Assembly: GCA_001692895.1 (NCBI GenBank)
Contig: KV748213.1
Coordinates: 310,001 to 374,000 of the forward strand
From: Cenococcum geophilum 1.58
Taxonomy: Eukaryota; Ascomycota; Dothideomycetes; Gloniales; Gloniaceae
Length of the DNA stretch: 64,000 nucleotides
Direction of reading: 5' to 3'
A program made the translations under genes and the position numbers. This document shows, piece by piece, positions 38,618 through 51,065 of this stretch. The number at the start of each line of letters is the position of its first letter. Position 1 is the first letter of the stretch. The notes below the pieces were generated by a model, which was not told the origin of the DNA, ran no database searches, and was given only the letters and a program-made list of their open reading frames with translations.

Positions 38618-39040
38618 GTAGGCGATAAGGTTTTATTACGTTTAATAAATATTAAGACATGTTAACTATTAAAGAAGCTTAATATAAAATACCTAGGTCC
38701 CTTCTAAGTTAAGGAACGAATTAGTAAGCTAGCCTATGGTCTTTAGCTACCCCTATCTATAGCCTATATATATTTAATGTTTTACGTAAACCTACTAGAG
38801 CTATAGTATAAACTACCGCCAAAAAAGAACTTTTATCTAGGCCTAATTAAATACCCTAAGGTAGTGGGCAAGCGGTACGAGGTTAAAGCTATACTATATT
38901 ATAAGTCTATTAAGAACAAGCTTTAATTTAAAGTTAAATAGCTAGGCTAGCCTGCTAAGAACTTTATATAGGAACTAGAGGATTACCTTAATTATTGCGA
39001 AGATATTTTAAAAGAATATTAGGACTAAGGTCCACAATCT
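38618..39040 (+). pseudogene. Element G: integrase tail and chromodomain of a second gypsy family
   Basis: The plus strand reads VGDKVLLRLINIKTC, then IKYLGPF-VKERISKLAY, then a chromodomain (KRYEVKAILYYKSIKNK, FKVK-LG-PAKNFI-ELEDYLNY). This is the GPY/F-type integrase end plus chromodomain of a chromovirus different from family 1. It starts abruptly at the B boundary, so B most likely inserted here. No upstream G sequence is seen at B's truncated left end. Confidence 0.8.
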
Positions 39041-39723
39041 ATAAGTCGCAGAAAGCGCTCTAATACTATAGTGTTATTACGACCTATAAAGAAAGCTCGC
39101 GAAAAGAGTAAATAGGTTAAATTGGATAGGGAATAGACAAGCTCTAGAAACCATAAGGATTAGGGCTATAGCCTAAGGCAGGACTATTCCTTAGCCTTTT
39201 TACTTATATAGCATAGAATTAATAGGGCATTTTGCTAGAATTGTATACCTATTAATTGATTTATACTAGGAATACTGTTTTTAGGGCTTTTAAGGCCTTT
39301 TTAAGCACCTAATTAAGGTCCTTAATTGCTATTATATATAAGAACGAATCCTAAAAGTCTAAACCACAAATGCCCAATCTAAAAAGCTACTACGCCTTAT
39401 TATTATTAGGAGCAGGATTAGTATCTATTGGGCTACTAAGTAATGGCTAATAAGAATAGGATCTAGATCCCTTAGTAGGTATATAAGTAGGTATAAAAAT
39501 AGGGGTAGGATAATAAGGTGTAGCTAGAGCAGAGACTCTTAAACGCTTAATATTAATATTAGGTCCAAACCAATACTAATAAAGCTCTTACGGCGTAAGC
39601 TTATAGTTAATAAAGATATACTTAAGCCCAAAATAAACAGAGATATTAGCTGGCTAGTATAATCCAGAACCACTAAGACCTTGCTACGGTAACTGTTAGT
39701 TACCTACCCGCTAGGTACCCGAA
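39041..39723. other. G downstream region with a minus-strand coding-like stretch
   Basis: No intact gene. 39370-39676 on the minus strand reads as a long frame with only TAG/TAA breaks at former Gln positions (KYIFINYKLTP-ELY-YWFGP, then IKRLRVSALATPYYPTPIF). Its Pro/Tyr/Thr-rich composition suggests a real but unrecognised protein remnant. The rest may include the LTR of G, but no LTR ends could be fixed. Confidence 0.4.
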
Positions 39724-41611
39724 GGGTAACCTACCTAATACTATATTATGTTATACTCTTTTAAAACTTAACATATATACGCAAACTCCTTTCTATAGTA
39801 GACAGCGACCTTCTTTTTATTACCCCTATCCCTTACCCTATCCTTAGTATACTAACCTTACTCTTACATTAGGCGTTACTAGCTAGCTTACTAGAAATTA
39901 TAGGTAGTATAGATGGCTATAGTATAGTCTTAAATTTAACTAAGACGTTTAGTATTAGCGCTAGAATGAGATAAAGCCTAGGTAATATAGTAGTTAAGGA
40001 TATTAAAGGATTGTCGCCACTTAGGCCTAGGCTATTAAAGCTTAAAGTTAGTAATAGAAATCTATTAAGGATAAAAAAGCTTACCTTAATGTAACTGCCG
40101 CTCTTAGTACGCATATATTAATTATAAGGACTAAAGGTATTAGATCTAACGCAGTGCGTTTTATTATAAGCCTCTAGAATCCTATTATTAGATTTTTAGT
40201 CTTTTAAAGACGTATAGGTAAAATTATTTAGGTAGGACTAGTACTAGTTACGGGTTAGAAGGGGTTAGGGTTCTATATATAAAGGTAAGGCTAGGATACG
40301 CTATAGAATTTACTTAAAAGAGTAGTTAGTAGGAGAACAAAGAGGTATATTAAATTAATAATGAAAAAGAAGAAAATCTTAATAATATATTAAAGATACG
40401 TCCAAATTAAACGAAGGTTAATAATAGGAAGTAAGGTGTTAAGGAAAAGGATTAAGCTTAATAAGTAAAGTATCTTTATACTTTACCGTCTAATACCTTT
40501 CTAGTAAATAGCCGCAACCTTACTAATATAACTTTATTATAATAGCGCTATTTAAAAGGAAGGAAACACGCGTATAAGTTATTTAACTATTACTTCCTTA
40601 TAAAAACTAACTACGCGGCCGGGGGAAGGTAATTAAGACGTTAAATTAAAGATATATATAGGTTAAATTAGACCTAAAACGATACTATAGTATTAAAGAA
40701 TAATATTATAAACGTTCTTAATAATTGTATAATAGCTATAATTGCTATCGCGAAATGTCCCTATTTATTAGGTAGTAGAGCTACGCCAAATATACGGCAT
40801 AGGACTACTAGATTTAAAACTATATATACCAAATCTTAAGAGATAAGTCTCTTTAACTAATTAATTGATACCTTAACTATATCTAATAGCCTAAGGGTAA
40901 ATGTAGGAGTAATATATTAGTGACGCAGGGGATTATAAGAAAAGGATTATAAGAAAAGATTATAGACCATATTTTAGCAGTTAAAGACAACAGCAAGCTA
41001 AGGCTCTGTATGTTAAATCCTATACTAAAGGTTCTACGGAACTATACTAGAATATTAAATTACCTATAATACTTATAATTAATTATAGACCGGTATAAAG
41101 GCTTAGAAGCAGAGTTATATAAAAATCCCTATATTAACCTAGGTAGTTACCGGTATACTTTTAGTAGGCTTCTAATAGGTTTCCTAGTAATCTTTATATC
41201 TTTTCTCTAGTTATATTTTTTCCTTATTAAGGTTTTTTAGGAGTTTAAAGTAGGGGTTAGATAAATAGATAATATATAGCGGTATGCTAATACCTCTCTA
41301 ATATCTCTCCGAACCTCTTCTAGGATAAGCCCTTATAATCTCCCTACCGTAAGGTAATAGCGATTAGGGGCTAACTGTAAGAAGGGGGGGGGGTAATATA
41401 AGGGATATTATTACGGACACCTTGGGTTGCCCTTAGGATAACCCCTAAACGCCCTTTAAATAGTCGCCGGTTACATGCCAAAGGTACGTGCCTATAGTAT
41501 ATAGTCTCCACGATCCTAGAGGCCTTACCTCCTTAAGGATTCGTCTTTCTTACTAATCTATTTTGTTCTAATCGTGTCCTTATAGCCCCCTATCTACAAA
41601 ATCCCCTTATA
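39724..41611 (+). repeat. J repeat, copy 2 (unidentified 1.9-kb element)
   Basis: Matches the minus-strand J1 copy (62945 down to 56281) over its whole length. The plus strand has a long coding-like frame at about 40110-41380 with blocks FYYKPLESYYQIFSLLKTYR, YLGRTSTSYG, RVLYIKV and FISFL-LYFFLIKVF-EFKVGV, broken by TAA/TAG. It is followed by a run of 10 G (41384-41393) and a terminal block of about 220 bp (41394-41611) with TATTACGGACACC and GGTTGCCCTTAGGATAACCCC. I do not recognise the protein. The G-run next to a terminal block looks like a polypurine tract beside an LTR, which is inference only. Confidence 0.55.
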
Positions 41612-41639
41612 CCTAGGGCCTTAAGCTAGCCACCCCCCT

Positions 41640-44520
41640 AGGAGTAATTATATGGCAATAAGGCACCGCTAGAAGTATAATTAACCTTATATTTATAGAC
41701 GAAGGCCTATACTAGAGACTTAAAAGGTATAACCCTAAAGAAGAATAGGTACTCGCTTTAGACTATATCCCTATTTAGATATAGCTAGATCTAAATATTA
41801 AAGTATAACTAAATAGCAAAAGATATATAATAAGAAAGCTTAAGATAGATAGCTTCCTTAATATAGTTAAATAATAACTTTAAGACCTAGAAGAAATCCA
41901 CCTAATACTAAATAAGCGAGGCTTATTGGCTACCCCTAAGGAAATTAACTGAAGACTAGAAAGGATTTAGGCAGTAATTAAAAATAGGCTAAAAAAGCAC
42001 TACCCGGTCTTAAAACTGGGCCCCTATACGCAATACGTATAATCCGCATAATACGTAGTTCTTATTACCAGCTAATAATAAGCAAGAAGAAAATATATAA
42101 GTAGCTATAATCCTAAAAATAAGAGATAATATAAAGACATAAGAAACTAGCTAAAGAATACCCTAAAAAAAGAAGTAAGGAATAGCTAGAGATGGTTTAT
42201 AAATAAGCATACTACTAACCTGAGCCTCCCCTATAATAAAGGTCTTTAGAGGATAGCAAAATAGGTAAAAAGAAAGGCGGGACGTCTAGTAGAAGACCCA
42301 CACCTTCCGCCCCTGCGAAGACTAGGTAAATTACTGGCTATAAGCAATAATAATAAGAAGGTAAAGATCCTTACAGAAAGATTTTTCCCTTAATTAGTTT
42401 TAGTAAACCTTAGTAATATTACGGGCGAAGTACCGGTGACTTGCTTAAGGGTTAATAGCAATATAATAACCAAAGAAATAGCCAGAACTATTAGCCGCCT
42501 TTTAAATAATATAGCACTAGGACCAGATAGGATTCTAAATAAAGCCCTAAAGACCTGCGAACTACTAGTAGCACCTTAGCTTACGGATATAGCTAAAGCA
42601 TACTTTATAATAGGCTACTACCTAAGACTTAGAAGAGCTATAATAATGTTTATCCTACGTAAAGAAGGTAAAGCAGACTACTTATTTCCAGGGAGCTACC
42701 GCCCTATTGCCTTAGAGAATACCCTTAGCAAGATCTTAAAAAGGGTAATAGCGGACCATATAGTAAATATAGCTAAGGAACACGCCCTACTACTATAAAG
42801 CTAAATAGGGGCAAGAAAGAACCGCTTAACACTATTAGTACTTACGCTACTCGCTGCTACCATTAAATCTACATAGGCGATGCGAAGGGACTTTATAGTA
42901 TTAATGCTTAGCCTAGATATTAGTGGCGCCTATAATAATATACCCCATAAGCGTCTCCTATACATCCTTAGGGTAAAAGGCTTCCTAGAATAGATTATAT
43001 AATTTATTTAAGGGTTTATAGGTTAAAAAGAAATATTACTAGTCTTTAGCGGATACTAAAGCCCCCCCCTATTACAGTTATAACAGAAATACTATAAGAA
43101 TTACCCCTTTCGCCTATACTCTTCCTTTTCTTTATAAGCAACCTACTTAACTTCTTTAAAGAAGGGGCGACCTAGGGGATAGGCTTTATTAATAATATAA
43201 ACCTAATTATATACGGGCTAATAGCTGTAAAGAATTGCAGAACACTAGAGAAAGCTTATAATACCTATATAAAATAGGTAAGGCGATATAGAGTTTAATT
43301 CTTACTAGAGAAATACCAGCTAATCTATTTTATAAGAAAACGCAACTAATCTATAGATCTCTAGCATATAATTTATATTTAAGGCTTTAGGGGTTAACCA
43401 GTTTAGGGCCTAAGAGTATTAGGAGTATGGGTAAACAGTAAGCTCTAGTAGAGCGTATATATGGCGTAAGCGGCCCGTAAGGGCTAAGCACAGTACAGCG
43501 CATTATTTAGGATTGTTAATTTTATATAGGGTCCATGCTTTTAGAGGTCACGCCTACTATATATAGTAGTTATCCGGCCAACTATAATATATAGGTCCAG
43601 TATTTAGGCCATTGGAGAATTTAAGAAAGGCCCCCCTAAATCGCTCCTTAAACCACTCTAAAAGGTCTAAATAGCCTACCTTTAAAGTATAACAGGCGGA
43701 TACAAGCGAACGGCTATAGCACTACTTAAGAAGGAAGCTAATATTCCCCCCCTATAACTATATATTAAAGCCGCTGCAATATAAAGGGTATAAAAGGAAT
43801 ATAATTTTAATATTATAAAGTACATTAAGACACGCCTAAATAAACTATAGAGGGACCCTAGGGCGCCTTGTAGGAGAATAAACTAACAACCCTATAGTAG
43901 GGAAGATATATTAAAGAAATAGGTAAAGAAAGTAAAAGAAAAATAGTGCTACTTTAGGGCCTAGGCCTATATAGAGGAGAAAGGGAGACGTATAAGAGGC
44001 TAGCAAGGATAATAGTAAGAGAGAGAAAGGAGCTAAAGCAGAGTATAAAAGAACGCTAGGAAACCATCTATAGTAATATAATACTAGCTGGACTAACGCT
44101 AAAGAGGCGTATAGGAGTTAAAGGTATAAAGGCTAACTAAGGTAAGAGGAACCTAAGCTATAGTATAGTTAACGCTATAGGGGGTAAATACTTTAGGGCT
44201 CTAAGAAGGCCTAATAAAGGCAGAAAATATAATAGCAACACTCTTAAGAACAGGAATAATAGGACTAAAAAACTGGCTCTACTGGGTAGGTATCCTAGTA
44301 GGTAGCCCAAGATATAAATATAGCTAGCTAAGATAGACACCAAAACACGTAATACTATTATGCCCCTTACGCACTAACTAAGAAGTAATACTCTTAGTAG
44401 CTGGTATAGAGAACTATAAGACACTACTCTTAATATAAAAAGGCCTTAAGGCGGTTACCTAGTAGCTTATTAGCTAAAATATACTAAATTAGATCCGGGT
44501 TGTAAAGGAAATAGTAATAG
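41640..44520 (+). pseudogene. LINE ORF2 remnant: endonuclease end, reverse transcriptase, C-terminal finger
   Basis: It opens with the last part of an APE-type endonuclease (INLIFIDEGLYQRLKRY, then ALDYIPI for the expected SDHIP motif). The linker is followed by RT at about 42480-43250: GSYRPIALENTLSKILKRVI, LDISGAYNNIPH, and the catalytic box FINNI at 43185-43196 instead of FVDDI. The C-terminal part has a finger-like Cys/His region near 44300-44380 that ends in LLCPL. Frame changes are needed near 43050-43140. TAA/TAG stops throughout make it dead. Confidence 0.82.
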
Positions 44521-44837
44521 AGGGTGGGGGGGGCGAGCAACGGGCGCCCCCTAATAACTCTATAATAGTAGAGTAAAGTTTATAATACTAGCGCGTCTAT
44601 AGGCTTATTACGGCAGTAGTGGTTCCTAAGGAGATTAAAAAGTAAGGTAGTAAGAGCACTATAGGTAACTCGCAGGCGCCTTATAGGCGCCCTATAGGCG
44701 AGTCCTAAAAGGCGGGGAGATAGATTATAGGGTTTTCTTAAGTAGAGTTTTCTCCCCATATATATATAAGGAGTAGTCCGCGTGGGCCTAATAGGGATCT
44801 AAATCGGACGTTAAGCAATAAATTATTATTATTATAT
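44521..44837 (+). other. LINE K 3' untranslated region and ATT tail
   Basis: No gene. It includes GGCGCC-type short repeats at about 44675-44702 (GCAGGCGCCTTATAGGCGCC) and ends in the ATT-rich tail. Confidence 0.6.
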
Positions 44838-45035
44838 AGCCAGATTTATAAATAGTAAGGCTATATACCTATTAAATTCACCACTAACCCTACTTTAGCC
44901 TTACGTTATACCGGCGTAGCGCTATAAATACTTCGTGGGTAGGTTATAAGTTACTTATATATAGCCAGATTAGGACGGTAAGGCTATATACCTATTAAAC
45001 CCGCCGCTAACCTATGCTTTAGCCTTATACGTTAT
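44835..45035. repeat. Two 76-bp direct repeats after LINE K
   Basis: 44835-44909 and 44960-45035 share TATAGCCAGAT, GTAAGGCTATATACCTATTA, CTAACC and TTTAGCCTTA. Within each, TATAGCC and GGCTATA can pair as a short stem. No other copy was found in the window. Confidence 0.75.
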
Positions 45036-45364
45036 TTGCGTAGTATATACATAGAATAGTATATAAGTTATTAGTATAGGTTACTACTAGTAGGTTACTA
45101 GCAGGTTATAAACCTTAGTTAAATGGACCCTAGTTATAAATAGGCCTATTCTTTAATATATAAATAGTTTGCTAAGCTAATATAAAGTAACGGACTAGGC
45201 TTAGGAAGGGTGCTTTTTAAATTAAGCTTTATTGCTAGTATATACTATAGCTTTACCTATAAGTCGCCTATAAGTTACTAGCGTAGCTAGGTTATATTAG
45301 AGCGTAGCTTATATAAAATAATAATAAATTACGCTTTACCCCGTATATATGCCGTAGTTCTTAC
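45036..45364. other. Spacer, possible 3' end of element L
   Basis: No coding frame seen. It should contain the 3' LTR of L if that survived, but I find no match to the 5' LTR candidate (50791-51061). Confidence 0.4.
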
Positions 45365-48300
45365 CGCGAGCGTTATTTATTCTTTAATCCCTTAAGACGT
45401 CCTCTACTCCACTTTAGTACAAGTTATATTTTAGTAGCGGCGCTTACTTTTTGCCTACGCTTTAGCTACAAGGCTAGGGTGTCTTACTTATAGTACTTAT
45501 CTAGTAGTTATTAATAATTTTTAAGTTCTATCTTATATTTCTATTTATTATACTTATTTAGCTATCCTAGCTATTTAATAAGGTACTATAGTTATCTAGC
45601 ATAATCCTAGTAGGTAATAATTACTTCTACTTCCTAGCTGCCTTCCTTAAGCTCTTTTACTACTAGGGGTTAAGGTAGAGCCGTGCTATAATAGGTAAAA
45701 GCTCTAGCTTATATACTTACTGCCCTATACACTTTAGGATTTAAAACGGTCCTATAAACTTATAGTTAAGCTTTTTATAGGGACGTTTTATACAGATTTT
45801 TTTAGAGGAAAGTAGGACTTATTTACCGACGGCGAAGTACTTAGCTAGGTGGTGACGATTATAGTATTTTACCTAAAGCTTTTAGGCGTATATTATTAAC
45901 GCCGCCGCTACCTTATATATAAGGCGCAGGCGTTATAGATACGTCTCTATAAGTTAGATATTTGTTAACTTAGACTTTTCCCTACCTTACTAGGCGTCTT
46001 AAACGCTATTTAGGACTCTATCTAGGACGTTTAGTAGCTAGCCATAGGCAAGCTTAATAGGGGAACGCTTTATTATAGCATAGACCTTAAAGTTATAGGT
46101 AAAGGCTATTTCATTAAGTAGGGAGGCCTAATTAGACTATTCCTAGTTTATAAATATATATAGATATACCTTAAGCTCCCAGTTCTAACGCTCCGTCTAA
46201 CTATTTATCTATAAGTAGAATATAGTACTAAGTTTATATTAAACGCGGAGATAGTAGTATATAGTACTTTAGTACTTGCTTATAAATACACTACCCTTAT
46301 TAGAGATAATATTATTTAAAGGCCCTATTTACGTAAAAACTCTAAATAAGAGTTCTGCGAGTTGCGTAGTATTAATTATCTTATATACTAAATAGTAGCG
46401 TACTAGCTTTATAAAACGGTCTATAAGGATAAGGACAAAGTTATACTCTACGCTATTAGGAGTCTTAGACTCTAGAAAATCCGTAATAAAGTTAAGTAAA
46501 TAATGCCGCTAGGCTCGGGTAGGGACCTAAAAAGGCTGCAGCTCACTATAGGGTTTATAGTAGCGCGATTTAGAGCGTTAGTAGGTATTATAATTATCTA
46601 GGTATTTACAGAGGTCCTAGGTAAGGCCGTTCTAAGTATACTTTCGCGTAATTACCTTAAAGGTACAGTTAAAACTATAGTAGCTGCCTATAGGATTATT
46701 ATAATTCCGCTTAAGGATCTTCTATTATAATAGTATATAATTTAGCACTTAGACCTTATTATTTTGCCTTAAGAGTCCTTAATTATTAAGGGTATAGTCC
46801 TTATTACTAGTAGGAACTCGTTTTTAGGTTAACTGATTATATATAAAGCTTATAAAGGCGTCCCTTTTTTATACTCTATAAATAAAATTAACTAGTAACT
46901 TAGGGGGTTGTTTTATAAACGCTGTTTTAACTAAAGTAGCTACTACTACCTCTTGCTATAGCACGAGACTCTACGTAAAGTTGGTACTAGTAAAGTAATA
47001 TATAATACGTAGGTAACTTACTAGGTTATTATAGGGGACTATAGCCTAGGCTAAGGGATTTTTCCTAGGGTTAAGCGTTATTAGGTTAGTTAAAGTAGTC
47101 TTAAAGAGAATAGTAGGACGCTTTAGTCTGCTGGTACTAAGTTTATAAGAGTTGCTTATATACTACACGTATACTACTCACTAGTTTAGTATAATAGTAC
47201 TAGGGCTGCCTATAAGGCCTATAACCCGTAACTTTTGCTATAATATAGGCAGTAAGTATTAAGAATTGTCCTCTTACTACTATCTTTAAAGCTTTTAGTA
47301 TAATTTAGGCGCTAGGATAGTATATTAGTAGGATTTACTTTACCTAACTTATATTTAATCTTAAAATTAAACTTAGCTAGTTCCTTAGCGTACTAGGCCT
47401 AGTAAGTAGATAAGCTTTTAGTGGTTATAAAGTACCTAAGATTGTTATAATTATAGAGTACGCGCGTTATATACGCGGCGTATTTAAGGTAATAGCGCCA
47501 CGTCTTAAAGTATTACACTATAGCGAGTAGTTCTTTATTATATATATTATACCATACTTTTAGGCTAGTAAGCTTCTAACTATAATAAGCAATTAGGTGC
47601 TAGTGGAGTTAATCTTCTTACCTTAAAGGCTGTAGAAGTATACCGCTATAGGCATAAGTAGAAGCGTTAGTAATTACTATTAGGAGTAGATTAGGGTTAA
47701 AGTAGCGAAGTAGAGGAGCCTATATAAATATAGCACGTAGCTTATAAAACGCCTACTACGCGTTAATAGGCTAGGACTAAGGTTAATACTATTTAGTAGG
47801 CCCTTTTAACTTACGCTTTTACTTCTTCTCCTTATTTAACGTTGGGTTATAATATACCTATACAAGATATATATATAGGGGGTATGCAGTATCCAAGTAG
47901 TTTTAGATAAATTGCCTATAGAAGTTAGCAAAGCTAAGAAAGACCTAGATATCTCTATAGAACTTAGGCTTAGGCCATTCCTTAATACCCCTAAGGGTAA
48001 TAATAAAGCCTAGGAACTTAAGGTTCTTAGTATAAAAGATATATTTTAATAGTTTGGCGTATAGGCCCTAAGCGCGAAGCTATTATAGTACCTACTTAAT
48101 GTGCTTAATATACTTATCCTTATTATTTAAGTAAATAAGAATATTATTTAGGTAAACTACGTAGATAATATCTACTAGGGTTTTTAAAGCTTTATAAATA
48201 TAGCTCTAAAAAGTTATAGGGGCGTTAATAAAACTAAAGGGCATTACTAGGTACTTAAAGTGACCGTAGTATATCTTAAATACGGTCTTCTATTTATCTC

Positions 48301-50790
48301 CCTTTTTAATACGAATTCTATAGTACATATTATAAAGATCTAGCTTTATAAATATCTTCGCATAGCTAAGCCTATTAAAGAGTTCGCTAACTAGCAGTAA
48401 GGGGTACCGATTTTTAATTATAATCTTATTTAGGCGTCTATAGTTAACGTATAGCTATATTATACCGTCTACTTTTAGTATAAAGAGGATAGGCGCTTTA
48501 GTAAGCGACTTACTAGGCCTAATCTAGCCCTTTTTAAGAGTACTATTTAGGTACTCTTATAAGATCTATAACTCTTTCTATAAGAGGTTATAGAGGGGCA
48601 TTTATAGTGGCGTCTTACCTTCTTTTAAGTTAATTATATAGTCGTACTTAGAGTTCTATAGTAGTATACTTACTAGCTTATTAGAAAAGATATTAATTTC
48701 CTCTTTATATATATCTAGTAGGCTAAGGGCCACGGAGGTTAAAGCGACTATTACGTAGTAGTGTGCTTCTAGGAGCTAGTAAAGAGAAAAGTGCGGCCGA
48801 TATACGTTTTGTAGGTATACTCGCACTAAGAGTGCGTATAGCTTAGCTATAGTATATTTAATAGTTTTAGGGTTTTAATTACCTCCCCCTTATATATAGG
48901 TAATCTGCGCTAGCACCAGAGGGTCTCTATAGGTACTTGCTGCCAGTAACAATAGGTCCTCTACTATATTTATAATCGGTGTCTCTATATCTAAAGGGTC
49001 TACATAGGTACTCGCTACTAGTAATAATAGGTCCTTTATTATATTTATAACCAGCGTAAAGAAGGAGTCTTCTGGCTATAGCGAATAGACTATTTCGCTA
49101 GCCTTAATATCTGCTAGGAGAGCGTTAAGGGTAACTATTTAGAGGCGTCTAGGGTCTAAAGTACCTTAGATAAACTATTTAGAACAGAAGCTAATTAATA
49201 GATCCACTTCCGCAAGCTAATCCTATTTAAGAACTATATTATAACTATTAAATAAGCTGCCCTAAAAGGTCTGCGGGCTAATAGTGTAAGAGGTACCCTA
49301 GGAGTTACTAGTAGTAACTATTAGATTATAAGCATCCTAAATTATTATCTAGTTGCTATTAAGGAAACGTACGATAGGTTTACGTAAATATAGCGTATAG
49401 TGTATAGGCAGGTTAAACCTATAGACGATATCTTAATTAATAAGGTTAATTTAGCACCTATTGTTATATAAGGCATATAGGCGGACTTTACCCTAGGGTG
49501 TATTTATCGTAATATATACCATAATACGTTTCTTCTCTCCCTTTATATTAGGCCCTAGTTATAGTTAAGAGAGATACGCTACTAGGGCTTTAGGTTTTCT
49601 AAAGGCCAAGCTAACTTCTCTCTATTAGCCTACTTTTAGTATTCCTTATAGTAGCCGCCTACGGTCCTTTAACTTATGTGCGTAGCACTAGTGTTTAGGG
49701 GGTCCCCTAAGCTATCTAGCTTTTAGGTAATCTCCCTAGGAGTTTACTTAAAGCGTTACCTTTTTTAGGTTTTATTCCCTAAGTCTAACTTTACGGAGCC
49801 TATACTGCGACCACGCTTTATACGCAATAATTTGCCGCTACTACTTACGTAATCTTCCGCGAGCTTTATAGTATTAAGTAATTACTCTATATAGCGGATT
49901 TCGTTAAAGAGGTCTTTAGTGGTTTTTACCCGTTAGGCAAAGTTCTGGCGGAAGAGCTCTACTTATAGGTAGGCTGGGAGATATAAGAACTAAAAGTCTA
50001 CCTATTATTTAGGATTAATAAAAGGGGTATAAGAGAAGAGGTCCTCTAAGCTACATATATAGGCTAGAAAAACGTTAAACCTCTAGTTCTCCTTTATAAT
50101 AGCCGTATAATATATTATAGCATTATTAAAGCGTCTTACTATAGGGTTCCTAATCTAGTCTTAGACTATAGTCTTAAACTTATTCTATAGTAAAGAACCC
50201 TTATCCTTAGTACCTAACCAGTAATAAACTAGTTAGGTAATTACCTTTTCTTTTATAAGACCTTTAATGGCCTAGCGCGTGCATTACTTATAGTTATAGT
50301 TAGTATTATTAACCTTAAATTGGTTCTTAACTACGGCGATTTACTAGTTAAAATGCTGTTAAGTAGTACCGCTAATATTAGGTAGTAACTTCTTAACTAA
50401 GGCGTTAAGATTTAATCGGCGTATACGTTCGCTATATAACTTATACTCTTTACTAAAGAAGTAACGGGAGGGCTTTATTAAATCAATAATGCTCTATAAG
50501 TTAGCTATTTTCTTAGCTAGCTTATCTAGCTCCTTTATATTAGCGGTATTAAGTAGGACGCTAGTAACCTTACTAAGCTCCTATTAAGCCTAGGTATATA
50601 AGTTAAACTAGCTTCTAGCGTTTATAAATATCTAATTATTTTAAGGTTTAGAAGGTAGCTTAAATACTACTAGTATACTTCTAGCGGTTTTGTCTATACT
50701 AGATCCTAAGGCGTTCTACGGTTATATCGCTAGTGTATTACCATTAGATATAGGCGTTGGTTTTCTTTTTAGAGGTATTATAAAAAAAAA
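45365..50790 (-). pseudogene. gag-pol remnant of element L
   Basis: From right to left: Gag (about 50790-49650), then a protease-like part near 49400 (ALYNNRC-INLINQDIVYRF, with N-N-R for D-S-G) and a region with an internal peptide duplication (48919-49062). The RT entry block is IINLKEGKTPLQMPLYNL and the RT itself spans about 48000-48560 (LYVNYRRLNKIIIKNRYPL). The catalytic box is YLNNIL at 48143-48154. RNase H and integrase follow (about 47900-45850), then a chromodomain at about 45480-45650 (EVEVIITY-DYAR-L-YLIK) and a basic tail. It appears to be a single Gag-Pol frame with RIP-type stops only. It is better preserved in frame than family 1. Confidence 0.85.
48919..49062 (-). repeat. Internal tandem duplication in L polyprotein
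   Basis: Two units of about 72 bp: TAGGTACTTGCTGCCAGTAA...TTATAATCGGTGT and TAGGTACTCGCTACTAGTAA...TTATAACCAGCGT. In the coding frame each gives I-I-(N/K)-(I/D)-(V/L)-(E/L)-DLLLL(V/A)AST-Y-DPL. It lies between protease and RT. Confidence 0.75.
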
Positions 50791-51061
50791 TTAAACCAGC
50801 TATCCTCCTAAGGGGATTGGTAAGGATTTATATATAAGGTAAGAATATAAATAGGGAGTCCAATAATAGAATAATAGGTATATTATATAGACAGAGACAA
50901 ATCCTTAAGGGAAAAGGAGGAGTCTGTGTGCGAGGTAAGAAGGGTTTTCCCTAGGTATATATAGAGCACATACCTTACGGGCGAGTCACCCCTGGGTTGC
51001 CTTAGGGTCGCCCGTACCTTACGGCTATATAACTATCTACTTAGGTTTTACCTAATACCAA
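50791..51061 (-). repeat. 5' LTR candidate of element L
   Basis: On the minus strand it starts TGGTATTAGG at 51061 and reaches TAATACC near 50785, a matching inverted terminus. It contains an inverted pair GTACGGGCGACCCTAAGG / GGGTGACTCGCCCGTAAGG (50955-51025). It has no second copy in the window, so the boundaries are tentative. Confidence 0.45.
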
Positions 51062-51065
51062 GTCT

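Larger units (their letters stand above)
41612..44837 (+). mobile_element. Element K: 5'-truncated LINE (non-LTR retrotransposon)
   Basis: It begins inside an endonuclease domain and ends with an ATT-rich tail (AATTATTATTATTATA, 44821-44837), the usual shape of a 5'-truncated LINE. Its reverse transcriptase is of the non-LTR type found in fungal Tad-like elements. No target duplication was identified because the left side abuts the J2 repeat. Confidence 0.85.
45365..51061 (-). mobile_element. Element L: Ty3/gypsy chromovirus, third family
   Basis: A minus-strand chromovirus with a nearly complete Gag-Pol frame and a 5' LTR candidate at its right end. The 3' LTR was not recognised. Its 5' end abuts truncated element M at about 51062-51066, so L either inserted into M, with loss of M's remainder, or the two were joined by deletion. 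Confidence 0.8.

Noticed and set aside
39917..40114. 65-aa open frame on the minus strand
   Set aside because: Opposite strand of the J2 repeat, not conserved as a frame in J1.
44158..44343. 61-aa open frame on the minus strand
   Set aside because: Antisense to the LINE K C-terminal region.
45036..45364. 3' LTR of element L
   Set aside because: No similarity to the 5' LTR candidate at 50791-51061.
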